From positions 38,759,800-38,823,799 of the forward strand of contig CM055092.1 of NCBI GenBank assembly GCA_029204225.1: a stretch of 64,000 bases of DNA. Reading direction: 5' to 3'. Positions 1 to 9,399 of the stretch are shown here, piece by piece (positions within the stretch are counted from its first letter, which is position 1; each line of letters starts with the position of its first letter). The translations under genes were made by a program, and so were the position numbers. The DNA comes from Diphasiastrum complanatum. Taxonomy: Eukaryota > Streptophyta > Lycopodiopsida > Lycopodiales > Lycopodiaceae. The notes beneath the pieces are model-generated. The model worked only from the letters and a program-made list of their open reading frames with translations. It searched no databases and had not been told where the DNA came from.

Positions 1-628
1 TGTAAGACTTCCCTTTCAGCAATTTTTTGTTATGGGAGCTAGTTGCTCATCACCATCTTTCTTTTGTGGCCATAAAACAATGTTGGAAAGTTTAATTCTT
101 CACTGCAAGTATCTTGATACAATTCTATTGGATTTTGGCTCTCACATGGAGCGATTGCTTTGTAACAATTTTCATAATCATTTTTTGGGCAGTTGTAAAA
201 TTGTGGATAATGCCTAGTTGTCCTTCAAATGAGAGATCTCTTAATTGTGAGAATGCAATCCTTGGTGATACTAAGCGTTCTTCTAAGTCATTGAGTTTAT
301 TTACTTTGGTCAATGCCTTATTGGTGGAATACTTCATTGGTGATGCATATTCAGGCAACATTTTTTTTGATATTGTAGCTTTGCAAGATTTGCATATGTT
401 TTGTACATGGCTGTCGGTTATTTGTTTTTTGTCAAATGATTTATTTTTTCTAAGTAATTGATTAATCTCTCTATCAAAACAAACGCATCTTGTTTTAAAA
501 GAATCGTTGATTCTTTCTTTGTACTTTGCAATTTTTTTGAAATTTCCTCCATGTTTTTGTATGAAATCTTCAACAAATATTTCTTGCTCACTGAAATTGC
601 TCAATGGATTCATTATAGTGTGTTTCAC
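1..628 (-). pseudogene. Helitron protein N-terminal region (DUF6570-like), left copy
   Basis: Open from about 628 to 125 (167 codons). Key features in order: a basic stretch with REINQLLRKNK, the motif ICKSCKA (C-x2-C), a hydrophilic segment, then LEERLVSPRIAFSQLRDL. The pattern 'C-x-x-C ... LeeRLvspRiaF' is typical of the region upstream of the helicase-like domain in Helitron proteins. After the stop near 125 the reading continues in another frame with a FPTLFYGHKR-like segment, again Helitron-like. The protein is truncated by the window edge. The right copy at 44,876-45,427 differs by scattered substitutions. Non-functional. Confidence 0.7.
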
Positions 629-823
629 TTCGTTTAATAGTTGATGATATTCATTTGTTTTTATGTACTTTCTCGAGTACTAAATAATGTTGTTGTTTGA
701 TAGTTGCGAGTCTTGATGGACTTGCTTAAATTTGTTAACAACTGACATTTCTTACAAGTAGTGAAATTGATTTACTAGAGAGTGTAGATTTTGTTTCATT
801 GTTTCTGTCCATTTGTATTGCTT

Positions 824-911
824 TCATTTTTTGTTGTTTGATGAGATACGCGGTTCTATGGTTGTTCTCATTTTTTGTTGTTTGATGAGATACACGGTTC
901 TATGGTTGTTC
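824..911. repeat. 44-bp tandem duplication inside the Helitron remnant
   Basis: Two adjacent 44-bp units differ at one or two bases (for example GATACGCGG versus GATACACGG). The right arm carries the same dimer near 44,645-44,735. The tandem duplication therefore happened before the arms were duplicated. Confidence 0.85.
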
Positions 912-939
912 TTGATTCTTTTCAAGAATATACTTTTGC

Positions 940-1400
940 TTTGTTGTCAATATTTGCTTGTGTAATGATGATTTTTTTGCTCCAATTGGATTGATGCATG
1001 TCACAATTTCTTGAATTGCTGTTGCTGAATCGGTGTCACAGTGATATACTACTAACGTATAATTCATGCATTTGCAAAACCAAAACAAACGAAAGCTCAC
1101 ATTGTATTGGCAATTGATTGTCGTTGTTGGTAATAAGTTTTATGTATGTTTCGAATGATGTGATTTGCTCATATTGGATTTTAAAAATTGGATTGTTTTT
1201 GTACTGTTCTTTCCAAATTGTAGTATCACAATCATTTTCTCTTAAACTTAACAAAATGCATTGCACAACATTTGTTCGAATGTTGTTTGATGGAATATGA
1301 TAGAAATGAAAAGACGTTGAAAATGTTATGATTGACTTCATAAACAAAAAAAAATTCAGGATCTCTATAGTCTCTTGGTCCATAGCCATTTGTGCAAATA
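940..1400 (-). pseudogene. Possible OTU-like module upstream of the Helitron region, left copy
   Basis: Minus-strand reading from an ATG near 1,389 gives about 117 codons, with more related sequence in a second frame down to about 940. Visible pattern: a SNNIRTNVVQCIL helix, a long hydrophilic stretch, FETYIKLI, then CELSFVLVLQMHEL and YHCD. This spacing (LR..vv..il / F..Yi..i / El..la / vy) resembles OTU-type cysteine protease domains, which some plant and animal Helitrons carry. I do not see the catalytic D-G-x-C segment, so the call is tentative. The alternative is simply an unassigned part of the Helitron ORF. Confidence 0.32.
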
Positions 1401-1420
1401 TTGCTGGTCATTGTGGTTGT

Positions 1421-1610
1421 AAAAGAAGATAAGATACTATGCTTCTCAAGTTAAGAAGAAAATAACTGAAACTTGACAATTGAATTGACTATAATGATAA
1501 ACTTGTTTAATTCGATATTTGCTTTAATCTACTAGGACTAATTGACATTGTCCATTTTACTTGGCACAATGTTCACGATCAGTATTCACAATATTCATGA
1601 TCATTATTCA
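1421..1610. other. Spacer between Helitron remnant and inserted block
   Basis: Non-coding. It contains imperfect repeats of ATTCACAATATTCATGATC-type words. Collinear with about 43,950-44,110 of the right arm. Homology to the right arm breaks at about 1,600 and resumes at about 5,130. Confidence 0.6.
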
Positions 1611-2489
1611 CAACATTCACGATGAAAATCTTAAAATCTATGTTTCTCAGTTTCTCAGAATCTCAGTTAATCTCAGTTTCTTAAGATCTCAGTTTCTCAG
1701 TTTCTTAGAATCTCAGTTTCCCAATTTCTCAATATTCTTAATTACAACGATTACAAATCATCAAAAAAGTAATCTTCAGGACGCATCTCTGAAAATTCAT
1801 CATCCAATATGGAAGATATTTCCTGCAAACAAAAAAACAATTGCAAAATTATAATTAGATAGAGATCAGTTCTTATTGGTGAAAACTTATTGATGAATTA
1901 TATATGTCACAAAACACAAAATCAATCGCTGTGAAGAGTCAAGCACAGCTTGCATTCATAACTACACATTTATCGACCAGTTAAAAGCTTTATCTATATT
2001 AATATGTGCATGCTCATGTGCACACACATGTAGCATAACATTGACAAAAATGTCAATTCAATGCCAGTTGTTTCATGAGTTGGCAAAAAATCAGCGCTTC
2101 AAAGAAGTCGTACAACAATAAACCAATTAATATAGATATCATCAATTGAGTTTGTCAAAAGAATAAAAAATAGAAATAGGGTGTATCTAAATTAAGATAG
2201 CAGATGGATTTGTAGGCTGATAAGAATTCAATGCTTTGAACTATTAAGAAAATGATATAAAAAACGTCACATCAGAATATAGTAGTTGTTTTTTGATAAT
2301 TGCATGGAGAAAGCAAGCTATTAACAAGATGCCTCTCGCGGGATCTCATGGTTACAAATATCACTACATTCATTTGCGCAATAAACAACATTAATAACAC
2401 TTCACCACAAATACTATTTTTGCGTGACATTTATTGATCCTTGAGAGATCCACAAGATTGAATTTTGCTTCGTCTGATGCCTTGCAATT

Positions 2490-3409
2490 TCCAAAACCAT
2501 TGCCAAAAGGACTCATTTATGAAGTTGAGATATGCACTTGGTGTTGTAGATAGATTTATTCCAGATTTGCCAAACTAGATTTTGAGGAGGAATGTTGAAA
2601 TTGTCAAATTCTAGCTTTTGATCTATGATTATTTGTACATAACTTGATACCGCACGTGTGGAGCCTGTTCCCACCTGTGGATGATAGTATTTAATGCATT
2701 TATTTTTAGTTAGATAGAAAAAAGTCTTGTTTGACACTAGAGAAATGCTAGTCAAGTAGGATATTGCCATTTGGCACCATTTTACTAGTTGATCAAGCAT
2801 TCTCATGTGAATAGTGGCTGGTTCCCATGTGTGAGAGGTTGTTCCGACGTGTGTACATATATGGAAAATGTCAATAGCCTATCGTGGGAGTTGATTTTGT
2901 AAGTTCCTAAAAGTTACAAAAATTACTTCAAATCAAGTAAAATCATGGTGAGGCAATGGCATCAAGTTAGGAATCAAAGAGGTGAGTGCTTATCTAGTAG
3001 TGATTGGTGGATCTGAAGTGATGTGGCATTTTCCACAACATGCTGAATCAACATATCAAGTTGAAATGTACTTGATCTATATATAGATCATTATTGTGAA
3101 TATTAAATTTGATGAGAGATCTTGATTTTGTGACAAATCCATGTTATTTTCACTATTTGTGTTGTCCATAGGTAATTTACTTCACTCTCTCTCGACTTTC
3201 TGTACAGTGATAGGTTTTGACATGTGTGAGGCTGCTCATCCATTACTTTGATCAATTCCCATCATGATCTTACTAGTTAGGTGCATAAAGTTGATCTAAA
3301 TCAAGATCTAAACATTAGATTTGTGGATGATCAATCTAACTGGCATGAAACACCTCTTGTGGATCGATTGTATATCCATTCTTGGTCCTAAATTCAGAAT
3401 TTTTCAACA
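2490..3409 (+). mobile_element. Ty1/copia 3' end: RNase H tail, polypurine tract and LTR (family A)
   Basis: The last RNase H codons (PLPKDSFMKLRYALGVV-like, 2,497-2,575) run into the polypurine tract TTGAGGAGGAA and then an LTR of 817 bp at 2,593-3,409. The LTR begins TGTTGAAATT and ends TTTTTCAACA, matching inverted ends as expected for copia LTRs. The rest of the element is missing. Other family-A LTRs in this window are at 19,027-19,842, 28,076-28,911, 54,176-54,769 (minus, truncated), 55,845-56,680 and 60,514-61,075 (truncated). Confidence 0.85.
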
Positions 3410-4218
3410 ACGCCCAAATGTGAGAGCACCTTAGAATTGCCATCTTATTCTATAGATGCAATTTGTGCATATGGAGGAAAAATTGCATGTCATTTCACAC
3501 CCGACATTGCACAACCTTCCTCAATCCTTCCACCCTAGTCAATTGGCCCGAAGGCGAGAAGGAGAGACTTTTGCACCTAATTGCCTGCCATTTGGGGCAA
3601 AGTAATGGTACGGGATGAGAAGACTTGAAATTGTAAGCTGAGCTTGGTGGGTCCTCCCATGAAGCCCATTTTAATAAGAGTATGAGACATGTATTGCACC
3701 TGCTCATGAAATCAAAGATTGTACTCGTGGGTCACAATCACCTTTCCGGGCTTCTCACGATCCATCCCCTTCGCATTTGCTACAACCATTGCTACCACAG
3801 GCTTCTCCTCCTTCACATGAGCCTGGAGGAAGAATTGTTCCGTGTGCAAAACAGCTGCTGCTGGAACAGATCAGGACAACGTGTGCTACATGATCAGTGC
3901 TGCAGATTGAAGAAGTTAACTGGTGCAGGCGCGGCGGGGACAATTTTGGATGACCAGTAGTTCACAGGTCATGAAAGCTTCAAGATACACGTGAAAGTTA
4001 CGGAAAGACTCACAATATACAAACCTGTTGTTGGGGACAACGGTTGGGTTTTTTTTGCCTCATGGGAACTTGGAATGGGTGATTGAGAATCAGAAGCCAA
4101 TGGCAATATTGGCCCATCAGCAGCAGATTTGGGTCGTGCGTGAACCGCGTGCAATTTGCCGTGTGTCAGGGGCATTAGGCTTGTAGAAGAGTGACCATAG
4201 GCACATATGGGCTTAGCT

Positions 4219-4227
4219 CTATAAAAG
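4219..4227 (+). promoter_or_regulatory. Candidate TATA box
   Basis: CTATAAAAG, conserved exactly with copy 2 (about 21,922-21,930), followed about 30 bp downstream by a conserved ACTACTCTTGTAAG stretch that could be a start region. It may belong to a captured promoter or an LTR. Inference from sequence and conservation only. Confidence 0.35.
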
Positions 4228-4539
4228 ATGCTTGCAATAGACTACTCTTGTAAGACTATCAGTTGAAGGGTCTCAAGAGCCGGGAGAGGTGCAGAACGGC
4301 CTTTGCTCAGAGCACAGCACACTTCTCAATTACATTTGTCATCGACCATCTTCTAAGTTGTCACCGCATTGCGAGTTTATTTTGCCTTTTTTAAAGCCGT
4401 TTAGCTGACGACACCTGAATAGTATTGAGAAGAATTCAGTGATAATAAGATATCTGGTGTCTTGAGATATTTACAACATTAGCTCTTTTGTGTCTCAACT
4501 TTCAAGTTTCACTCTGTGACGCAAACAGAGGTGCTGCTT

Positions 4540-4890
4540 CTCTCTCTCTCAGCTATTGCAAATACATTCAATTTTTCAGCTGGCATCAGAAGATGATATA
4601 TCTCTTAGAGCATCATCTTAGCTCTCTATGTTAGAAAGCATCAATAATATTCCTAAATCAGCGCTTTTACGTACCGTGCTAATGAAATGAGACAAGTTAT
4701 ACAGCAACTCTAAGACGGGAAAGCCATCCAAAATTCGAAGGCTGTCTTGAATTCCTTGATGATATGTATATGGTTTCGACAATAGCATAACATGTTATTT
4801 TCTCTCGTGCAAAAACTAGAATGAAGTTGCAGAAAAGCATTACTGAATCGATGGAACTGAAAGAAGATATAGCTTATTATCATGGGCACA
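4540..4890 (+). pseudogene. Unidentified coding-like fragment, copy 1
   Basis: Reading from about 4,575 gives a protein-like stretch containing ISLRASS, then a stop, then LESINNIPKSALLRTVLMK and, after another stop, SKTGKPSKIR. A frame change gives LEFLDDMYMV. A possible second exon begins after CAAAAACTAG at about 4,850 (KLQKSITESMEL). Copy 2 (22,210-22,580) has TGG where this copy has TAG, so this copy is the more decayed. I do not recognise the protein. It could be a host gene fragment carried inside a mobile element. Confidence 0.35.
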
Positions 4891-5208
4891 ACAAGGTATA
4901 ACGGATTTAAGTGAATTATCAGATACATGATTTCCAAATCGATGCTTGTATGAGTGTTAATGGTTGATAGCTCAAGTACATGGATTGGTTTGCTTGTTTG
5001 TAGACCAGATTAAACTGTAATATATTCAAAACTTTGTAATCGCGGCGAATTTTGCAGACTTAGGGTATGTCACAGGCGGTGCTTGAAGCACCGAGTTATA
5101 AGCCTAGCCACGCTCACCACTTTGCGATTTGTACTGCTATCTATTCTTGCAGCCAATGTATCTTTGTGTATAAGAGCATAACATTAGAGCGTAGTCGCGC
5201 ATGCTATC

Positions 5209-6879
5209 ATGCCCTATCAATATAATCTTTGGCATATGAATTCACTACAGGACAGTGCAGGACAAGATATAAGTGATGCTGGAATGACAATTATGAACTC
5301 CTTCACGATTCCAGAATTTATTCCACCCTACCCCGTGAGAGTCCACTCTATGGAGGCGGAATTTTTTGCAAAACAATTCGCGAATGGCTTCTCTATCATT
5401 CTGTGGACAAGGTCTTCGACCCTGACAAGTTTACAAAACTACTGCATAGTCCAGAATTTGCAGCTCGAATGTTTCCAGACACTTCAGCAGAGAGGTTGGA
5501 ATTGTTCTCTAAGTTCTTGATAGTTAGGTATGTGGTTTACGAGATAATGCTTCTTGGTTTCCAAGGGGAGGCTCGAACCTGAGACCAAAGAAACTTTGGA
5601 TGTCAAGCTAACCAACTAAGACAACCCGGTTGGTTTTGACGAGATAATGGACGACACTGAAATTGAAAGACCTTGGGAGACGACAGTTTCTCTTGCACTG
5701 GAAATTCACAAAGTAATAACATCAACTTTTCCTGAAATTCAATCAGTAACGGAGATTTTAGATACTTTTTCAACTGATTGGCGTGAAACTATTGAAAATC
5801 TCTTCCCTGACGAGCCATACAACGTCAAAGATAGCCATCCTAATCCCTGCGAAAGTAAGCCCAACGACTTGTTTTCTATCTAGTGTTCTTTAGGAGAATT
5901 TCCGAGAAGATGCACATGTAAGCAGGCACATATATCTGCCATCCTTGGTTGCGTTAAGTTGACTGATCGTGTTGATTTTTCTGATTCTGACAGTTGACGC
6001 TGGGAAACTATCCCCAATAGGCTCCTGTTTTCGTGACTTTTGGAGTGCAGCCGTAGCATCGATGCACCGCGAGTCTTGCCTTCGACTAGCCCGGTTCTAT
6101 CAAAAGTTCCTGATAGCCAGTCTCATTCAGATCCAAAACAGAGAAAACGGCGTCATTCCGTCCCGAAATGAATATGTCCTGATTCGGAGAGATTTGTTCA
6201 TCAATTTTGTCTTTTCATTTCAGTAGGAACCATGGCATTCTATAATCCGAGGATCGGTGCTGTCAGCCTATTTCCTAAACTTGTCAAACTTCTAAATCAA
6301 ACAGTATCTTCTAGGTTCTGAAAAGGCTATTTCTTAGCTTGATGTGTTGTCTTATCTATCATGATTAACCTTAATGCTTGGCTTCAGATATTCGTAGACT
6401 TTAACGATGGCGTACTTATACCGGAAGAAATCTTCAGCAGTCCTCAAATGCAAACAATGATGAATATATTCCGTGACATACTATCATGGCACAACGATCT
6501 TTGGTCTTTCAAAAAGGTAAAACTTAAAAAATAATCATCACGCTTGATTCCTGCACCCACTGATTGACAATTACTCGGTGTTGAAATTTGAATGAGCTGC
6601 CATGTGCGTATGCAGGAATGCCTGGTCAAAGGAGATGTTCACAACCTTGTGTTTCTGCTCAGCCATTATCTTCCGTTTTCATACCAAAGAGCTGCGCAGG
6701 TTGTAACCGAAATGTTGCGTGCTCAATGCAGCGAGTTGGAGGCTGTGGCAGAGGAGCTGCTCAAGGCGACGACTGCAGTGGAGGAACATCGACATACAGT
6801 TTGTAGATACATCGAAGCAAGCAGGCGCTGCATTGGAGCAACTCATGCATGGCACAACAGGAGTCTGCTCTTCAAGTGA
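5209..6879 (+). pseudogene. Microbial-type terpene synthase-like gene (MTPSL), copy 1, broken
   Basis: Four exons fit the sequence: 5,209-5,854 (GT donor 5,855), 5,994-about 6,193, 6,388-6,516 and 6,616-6,879, all with GT/AG borders where intact. Exon 1 ends its helix with YVVDEIMDD-like sequence, the Asp-rich metal-binding region (DExxDD rather than DDxxD). Exon 2 has EYVLIRRD. Exons 3 and 4 join to NDLWSFKKE, a perfect NSE/DTE motif. Exon 4 ends with RYIEASRRCIGATHAWHNRS, typical of the C-terminal helix. Without lesions the product would be about 385 residues, normal for microbial-type class I synthases, which ionise prenyl diphosphates to sesqui- or monoterpenes. Lesions: a frameshift at about 5,361-5,366, a 100-bp insertion in exon 1, and loss of the end of exon 2 with its donor. 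The intact ATG context and the collinear copy 2 (42,266-43,848) support the start. Product unknown; not functional as written. Confidence 0.82.
5539..5649 (-). mobile_element. tRNA-derived SINE-like insertion with 11-bp target-site duplication
   Basis: An 89-bp insertion (5,550-5,638) is flanked by direct copies of ACGAGATAATG (5,539-5,549 and 5,639-5,649). MTPSL copy 2 has the empty site with one ACGAGATAATG. Read on the minus strand the insert has a TTAGTTGGTTAGCTTG segment resembling a pol III A box and GGTTCGAGCCT resembling a B box (consensus GGTTCGANNCC), as in a tRNA-derived SINE head. No clear A-tail or 3' body is visible, so it is a short or truncated SINE, or a retroposed tRNA-like RNA. 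Confidence 0.78.
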
Positions 6880-6898
6880 ACATCAATTTCAGCATCAT

Positions 6899-6904
6899 AA
6901 TAAA
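6899..6904 (+). terminator. Candidate polyadenylation signal of MTPSL copy 1
   Basis: AATAAA begins 20 bases after the stop codon at 6,877-6,879. The same motif is present in the inverted copy. A canonical plant near-upstream element, but such hexamers are common in AT-rich DNA. Confidence 0.4.
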
Positions 6905-6949
6905 AATAAGTATGATTTACGATCCAGACTAAGGTCACTGGACAACTAA

Positions 6950-7640
6950 TTGTTAGTTGCTATATTTCACTCATCCAAGTAACAATGTTACAGTAGAGCA
7001 TTGTTTAGTAGATATTGGTATTGCAGCTTCATATAATGTGCTCGTGTACTTTACATGTACGCAACAAGGTGATATGTATCACAGAGGGAGACCCTGCATT
7101 GCAAGATTGCAAGGAGTATCTGTTATTTAGGAAGAAATTTTGAAATGAAAAGGTAAAATTGATGAGCAAATAAAAGAAACAACAATGTGGTTTTATACCA
7201 CAAACGCATTGCCATGTGATAATAATATAAATCCTAAAATTTTATGATTTAGATAAGGCATTTTAGATATTGGTGTGAGAAATTTTGAAATGAAAAGACA
7301 AAATTGATGAACAAATAAAAGTTAAGAAAAAACTATATTGCTTAAAAGAAGACATGTCTTGTTTGAGGTTTGTATGGATTTTTTATATTGGCTTGTGAGA
7401 GGCTCTTTGAGGTTTAGTGGCTTGTAATATGGTTCTATTAACTCAACATTTGGCCTGTTAAGAAGTTTTGACACACTAAGAGATTGTATTCAGCTCAAGA
7501 TTTAACATTTTGCACTAAGAGATTGTAATAAACTCAAGATTTAAAACTTTTCACTTAAAAAACTTAAAATATTGCCTCTGAAGGGCCTCCTTCATAATAA
7601 TACATAATAATACGATGACTTTTGAGAGGTTCTATAAATC
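6950..7640. other. AT-rich spacer
   Basis: No coding feature seen. The first 95 bases are shared with the right arm up to about 7,045. From there to about 8,238 the right arm is deleted. Contains an internally repeated phrase (GAAATTTTGAAATGAAAAG-like at about 7,130 and 7,280). Confidence 0.5.
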
Positions 7641-7863
7641 CCCCCATTGTTCAGTTCTTCAGGGTACCGAACCATTCTTTGTTGTCGATCATGTGCCTAG
7701 TGGCTCTCGAGTCAATTGACCAAGCTTGATCTTCCTGATTCGATGACAATGTTGATGTAAAGATGCTAGAGTCTTCGACTTCACCTTCGTCAACAAAATA
7801 GCTAGCTTGCTTTAGTTTTTCATTGCCCGACTTCGCCAAGAATTTCTGGCTTTCATTCTTCAA
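7640..7863 (-). pseudogene. Copia protease fragment
   Basis: 70 codons ending WSIDSRATRHMIDN-EWFGTL, the aspartic protease active-site region of copia polyproteins. The usual DSGA(T/S)xHM has become DSRATRHM. It stands alone, with no adjoining gag or integrase on this strand. A plus-strand relative is at about 60,090-60,185 next to the equivalent LTR end, so it travels with the neighbouring block. Confidence 0.65.
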
Positions 7864-7879
7864 ATGGCCGATAGATTGT

Positions 7880-9262
7880 TAAGCAAGCATCCAACCAACC
7901 TTGTGGATGTTTCTAATATCCATTTATGGTCCTAAAGTACAATACTTTTACATGGTATCAAAGCCAAGTACAAGGGCTTAAATCATTGATAAAGATAAAC
8001 CCATTTTTAGCAAGTTGTGGTGCTAAGAACTAGTATTGAGATAGCGAGCTAGAATCTAAATTTTTGGTGGGGGGATTTGAGAAAAGAATTGGTATGGATC
8101 CAAATATGTACTATCCACATGTGTGGGCACCTCTGAACCTACATTGAATGCACAATATTCCATTTATCAATAATAATCCATTTTGTGAGTTCTTGATGAG
8201 ATTTTTGGTGCTAATCCTAGCAAAAACTACCAAGACTGAGTGCCATTAATTAGATTTGACTTTGGTTCATGAGATTTAATTAATCAAGGATGAAATCAAG
8301 TCCTTTAAAAGTTATTTACAGGTCTTGAAAGTACATCAAGTAGTGTGAAGGAGATTGAGTCATTTCTTTGTCCAAAAGTAGCCAAGATTGGCTGTATTTG
8401 ATTGTACGTAGATTGCAACTCATCTATTCATTTCAACTTTGTGAGGGAGTGCTAGAAATCTAATTTGAGTGAATAACTACAAGAGATACCTTTGGGAGTT
8501 TCTAGAATCAATCAAATCAATTTCTTATTTGTAGAAATCACTAGTAAGATGGTATCTATTGGAGCTTATCTTTGAGAAGCTAGTGAGAGATTGAACTCTA
8601 GAAATTATGCCATTTGAAAGATTAGGATGGAGTCACTAATGGTGCTCCAATACCTTTATAAATTGTTGATTCGAGTGAAGATGAACCTCTTGGTGCACAA
8701 GAGTTAGTTAGATACAAGAAAAGATCTTCATAGTGTGAAGATGAATGTAAGTAACGATCTTTTGAGATAAGTATCATCTAGTGATAAAGGGCTTGGGATT
8801 CTTTGAAATCAATCTATGAATCAAGCAACACTTATAGAGTCCTCATGCTTAGAAACCAAATCTTGCAAAGCATGAGAAGAAGTGAGGAGAGTGCACAAGA
8901 CTATGTTCTTAGAATCAAGTCTCTTAATAGGGAGTTAGCTTCCATTGGAGAGAAGATTCATGATGGAGAGCTTTTTCAAATAACCCTATGGTCTAGGGGA
9001 TGATTTCACAAATTTGGTCCAAAGTTTTGCAATCCAAGACATCTTGCCAACTACAGAAAAACTTCATAGTGTATTAGTGGCTGAAGAGTGTAGGATGCTC
9101 CACGCCAAAGCAAGATTGAACTCATCCTCTTTGTGGGATGGTGATGAGAAAGCCAATTTCTCATTCAAGGAAAAGATAAGACCAATGACAAGAGGAAACA
9201 TCCAAAGGATGCCAAACAAGAGGATGAAACATCAAGCTCAAAGGGCAAGAAAGACAAATTAA
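7880..9262 (+). mobile_element. Copia 5' fragment: LTR end, primer binding site, leader and gag
   Basis: The last about 72 bp of a family-A-like LTR (ends TTTTACA at 7,952) are followed at once by the primer binding site TGGTATCAAAGCC (7,953-7,965), matching initiator Met-tRNA as in most plant copia elements. A long leader follows, then gag from about 8,787. Three further copies of this leader/gag block occur: 22,590-23,780 (plus), 41,072-42,065 (minus) and 58,690-60,000 (minus). Nothing downstream of gag is kept. Confidence 0.75.
8787..9262 (+). pseudogene. Copia gag fragment, copy 1
   Basis: Reading WDSLKSIYESSNTYRVLMLR, then a helical stretch (ESAQDYVLRIKSLNRELASIG), the usual copia gag (UBN2/Retrotran_gag_2-like) pattern. 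A frameshift at about 8,996-9,010 separates the two halves. The second half (FAIQDILPTTEKLHSVLVAEE) matches the helix before the nucleocapsid. Ends in a Lys/Arg-rich stretch without an in-frame zinc knuckle. The 41,072-41,530 copy lacks the frameshift and reads through both halves. Confidence 0.75.
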
Positions 9263-9399
9263 AGTTCAATGGCTTTTCCTATGGCAAGAAATGGCATTTT
9301 GCATCATAATGTCTCAAGAAGAAGAAGGCACAAGAGAACAAGCAAAGCAACATTGCACATCAATAGGAGGAGGATGAAGAAGAATCATCCTTGTCATAG

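Larger units (their letters stand above)
1..1420 (-). mobile_element. Helitron remnant, left copy (truncated by window edge)
   Basis: Minus-strand decayed coding sequence of an autonomous Helitron. It carries a possible OTU-like module (about 1,400-940) followed by the Cys-containing N-terminal region that precedes the Rep/helicase-like domain (628 to 1). The same block lies inverted at 44,150-45,830, where it continues into the start of the Helitron helicase-like domain, which supports the assignment. Stop codons and the loss of Rep and helicase domains show it is dead. I saw no convincing 5' TC or 3' CTRR terminus. Domain identity rests on remembered family patterns; the two-copy relationship is seen directly. 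Confidence 0.68.
1610..5125 (+). repeat. Composite inserted block, copy 1
   Basis: About 3.5 kb present in the left arm of the big inverted duplication but absent from the right arm, where the flanks are nearly joined near 43,930. A direct copy lies at 18,105-22,590. Contents: a short array of TCTCAGTTTCTTAGAA-like words (about 1,640-1,740); 0.7 kb of unrecognised sequence (1,760-2,480); a copia RNase H tail and LTR (2,490-3,409); and a 1.4-kb segment with a TATA box and a broken coding-like stretch (3,500-4,960). Relative to copy 2, copy 1 lacks 1.29 kb at about 3,499. The first breakpoint is precise to tens of bases only. Confidence 0.75.

Noticed and set aside
1640-1740. CRISPR-like or satellite array of TCTCAGTTTC words
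   Set aside because: Short, irregular simple repeats without unique spacers; reduced in the second copy. Not a CRISPR array.
5550-5638. tRNA gene
   Set aside because: The tRNA-like A and B boxes lie in an insertion with target duplication; I cannot fold a full cloverleaf or find an anticodon arm, so a SINE-like retroposon is the better call.
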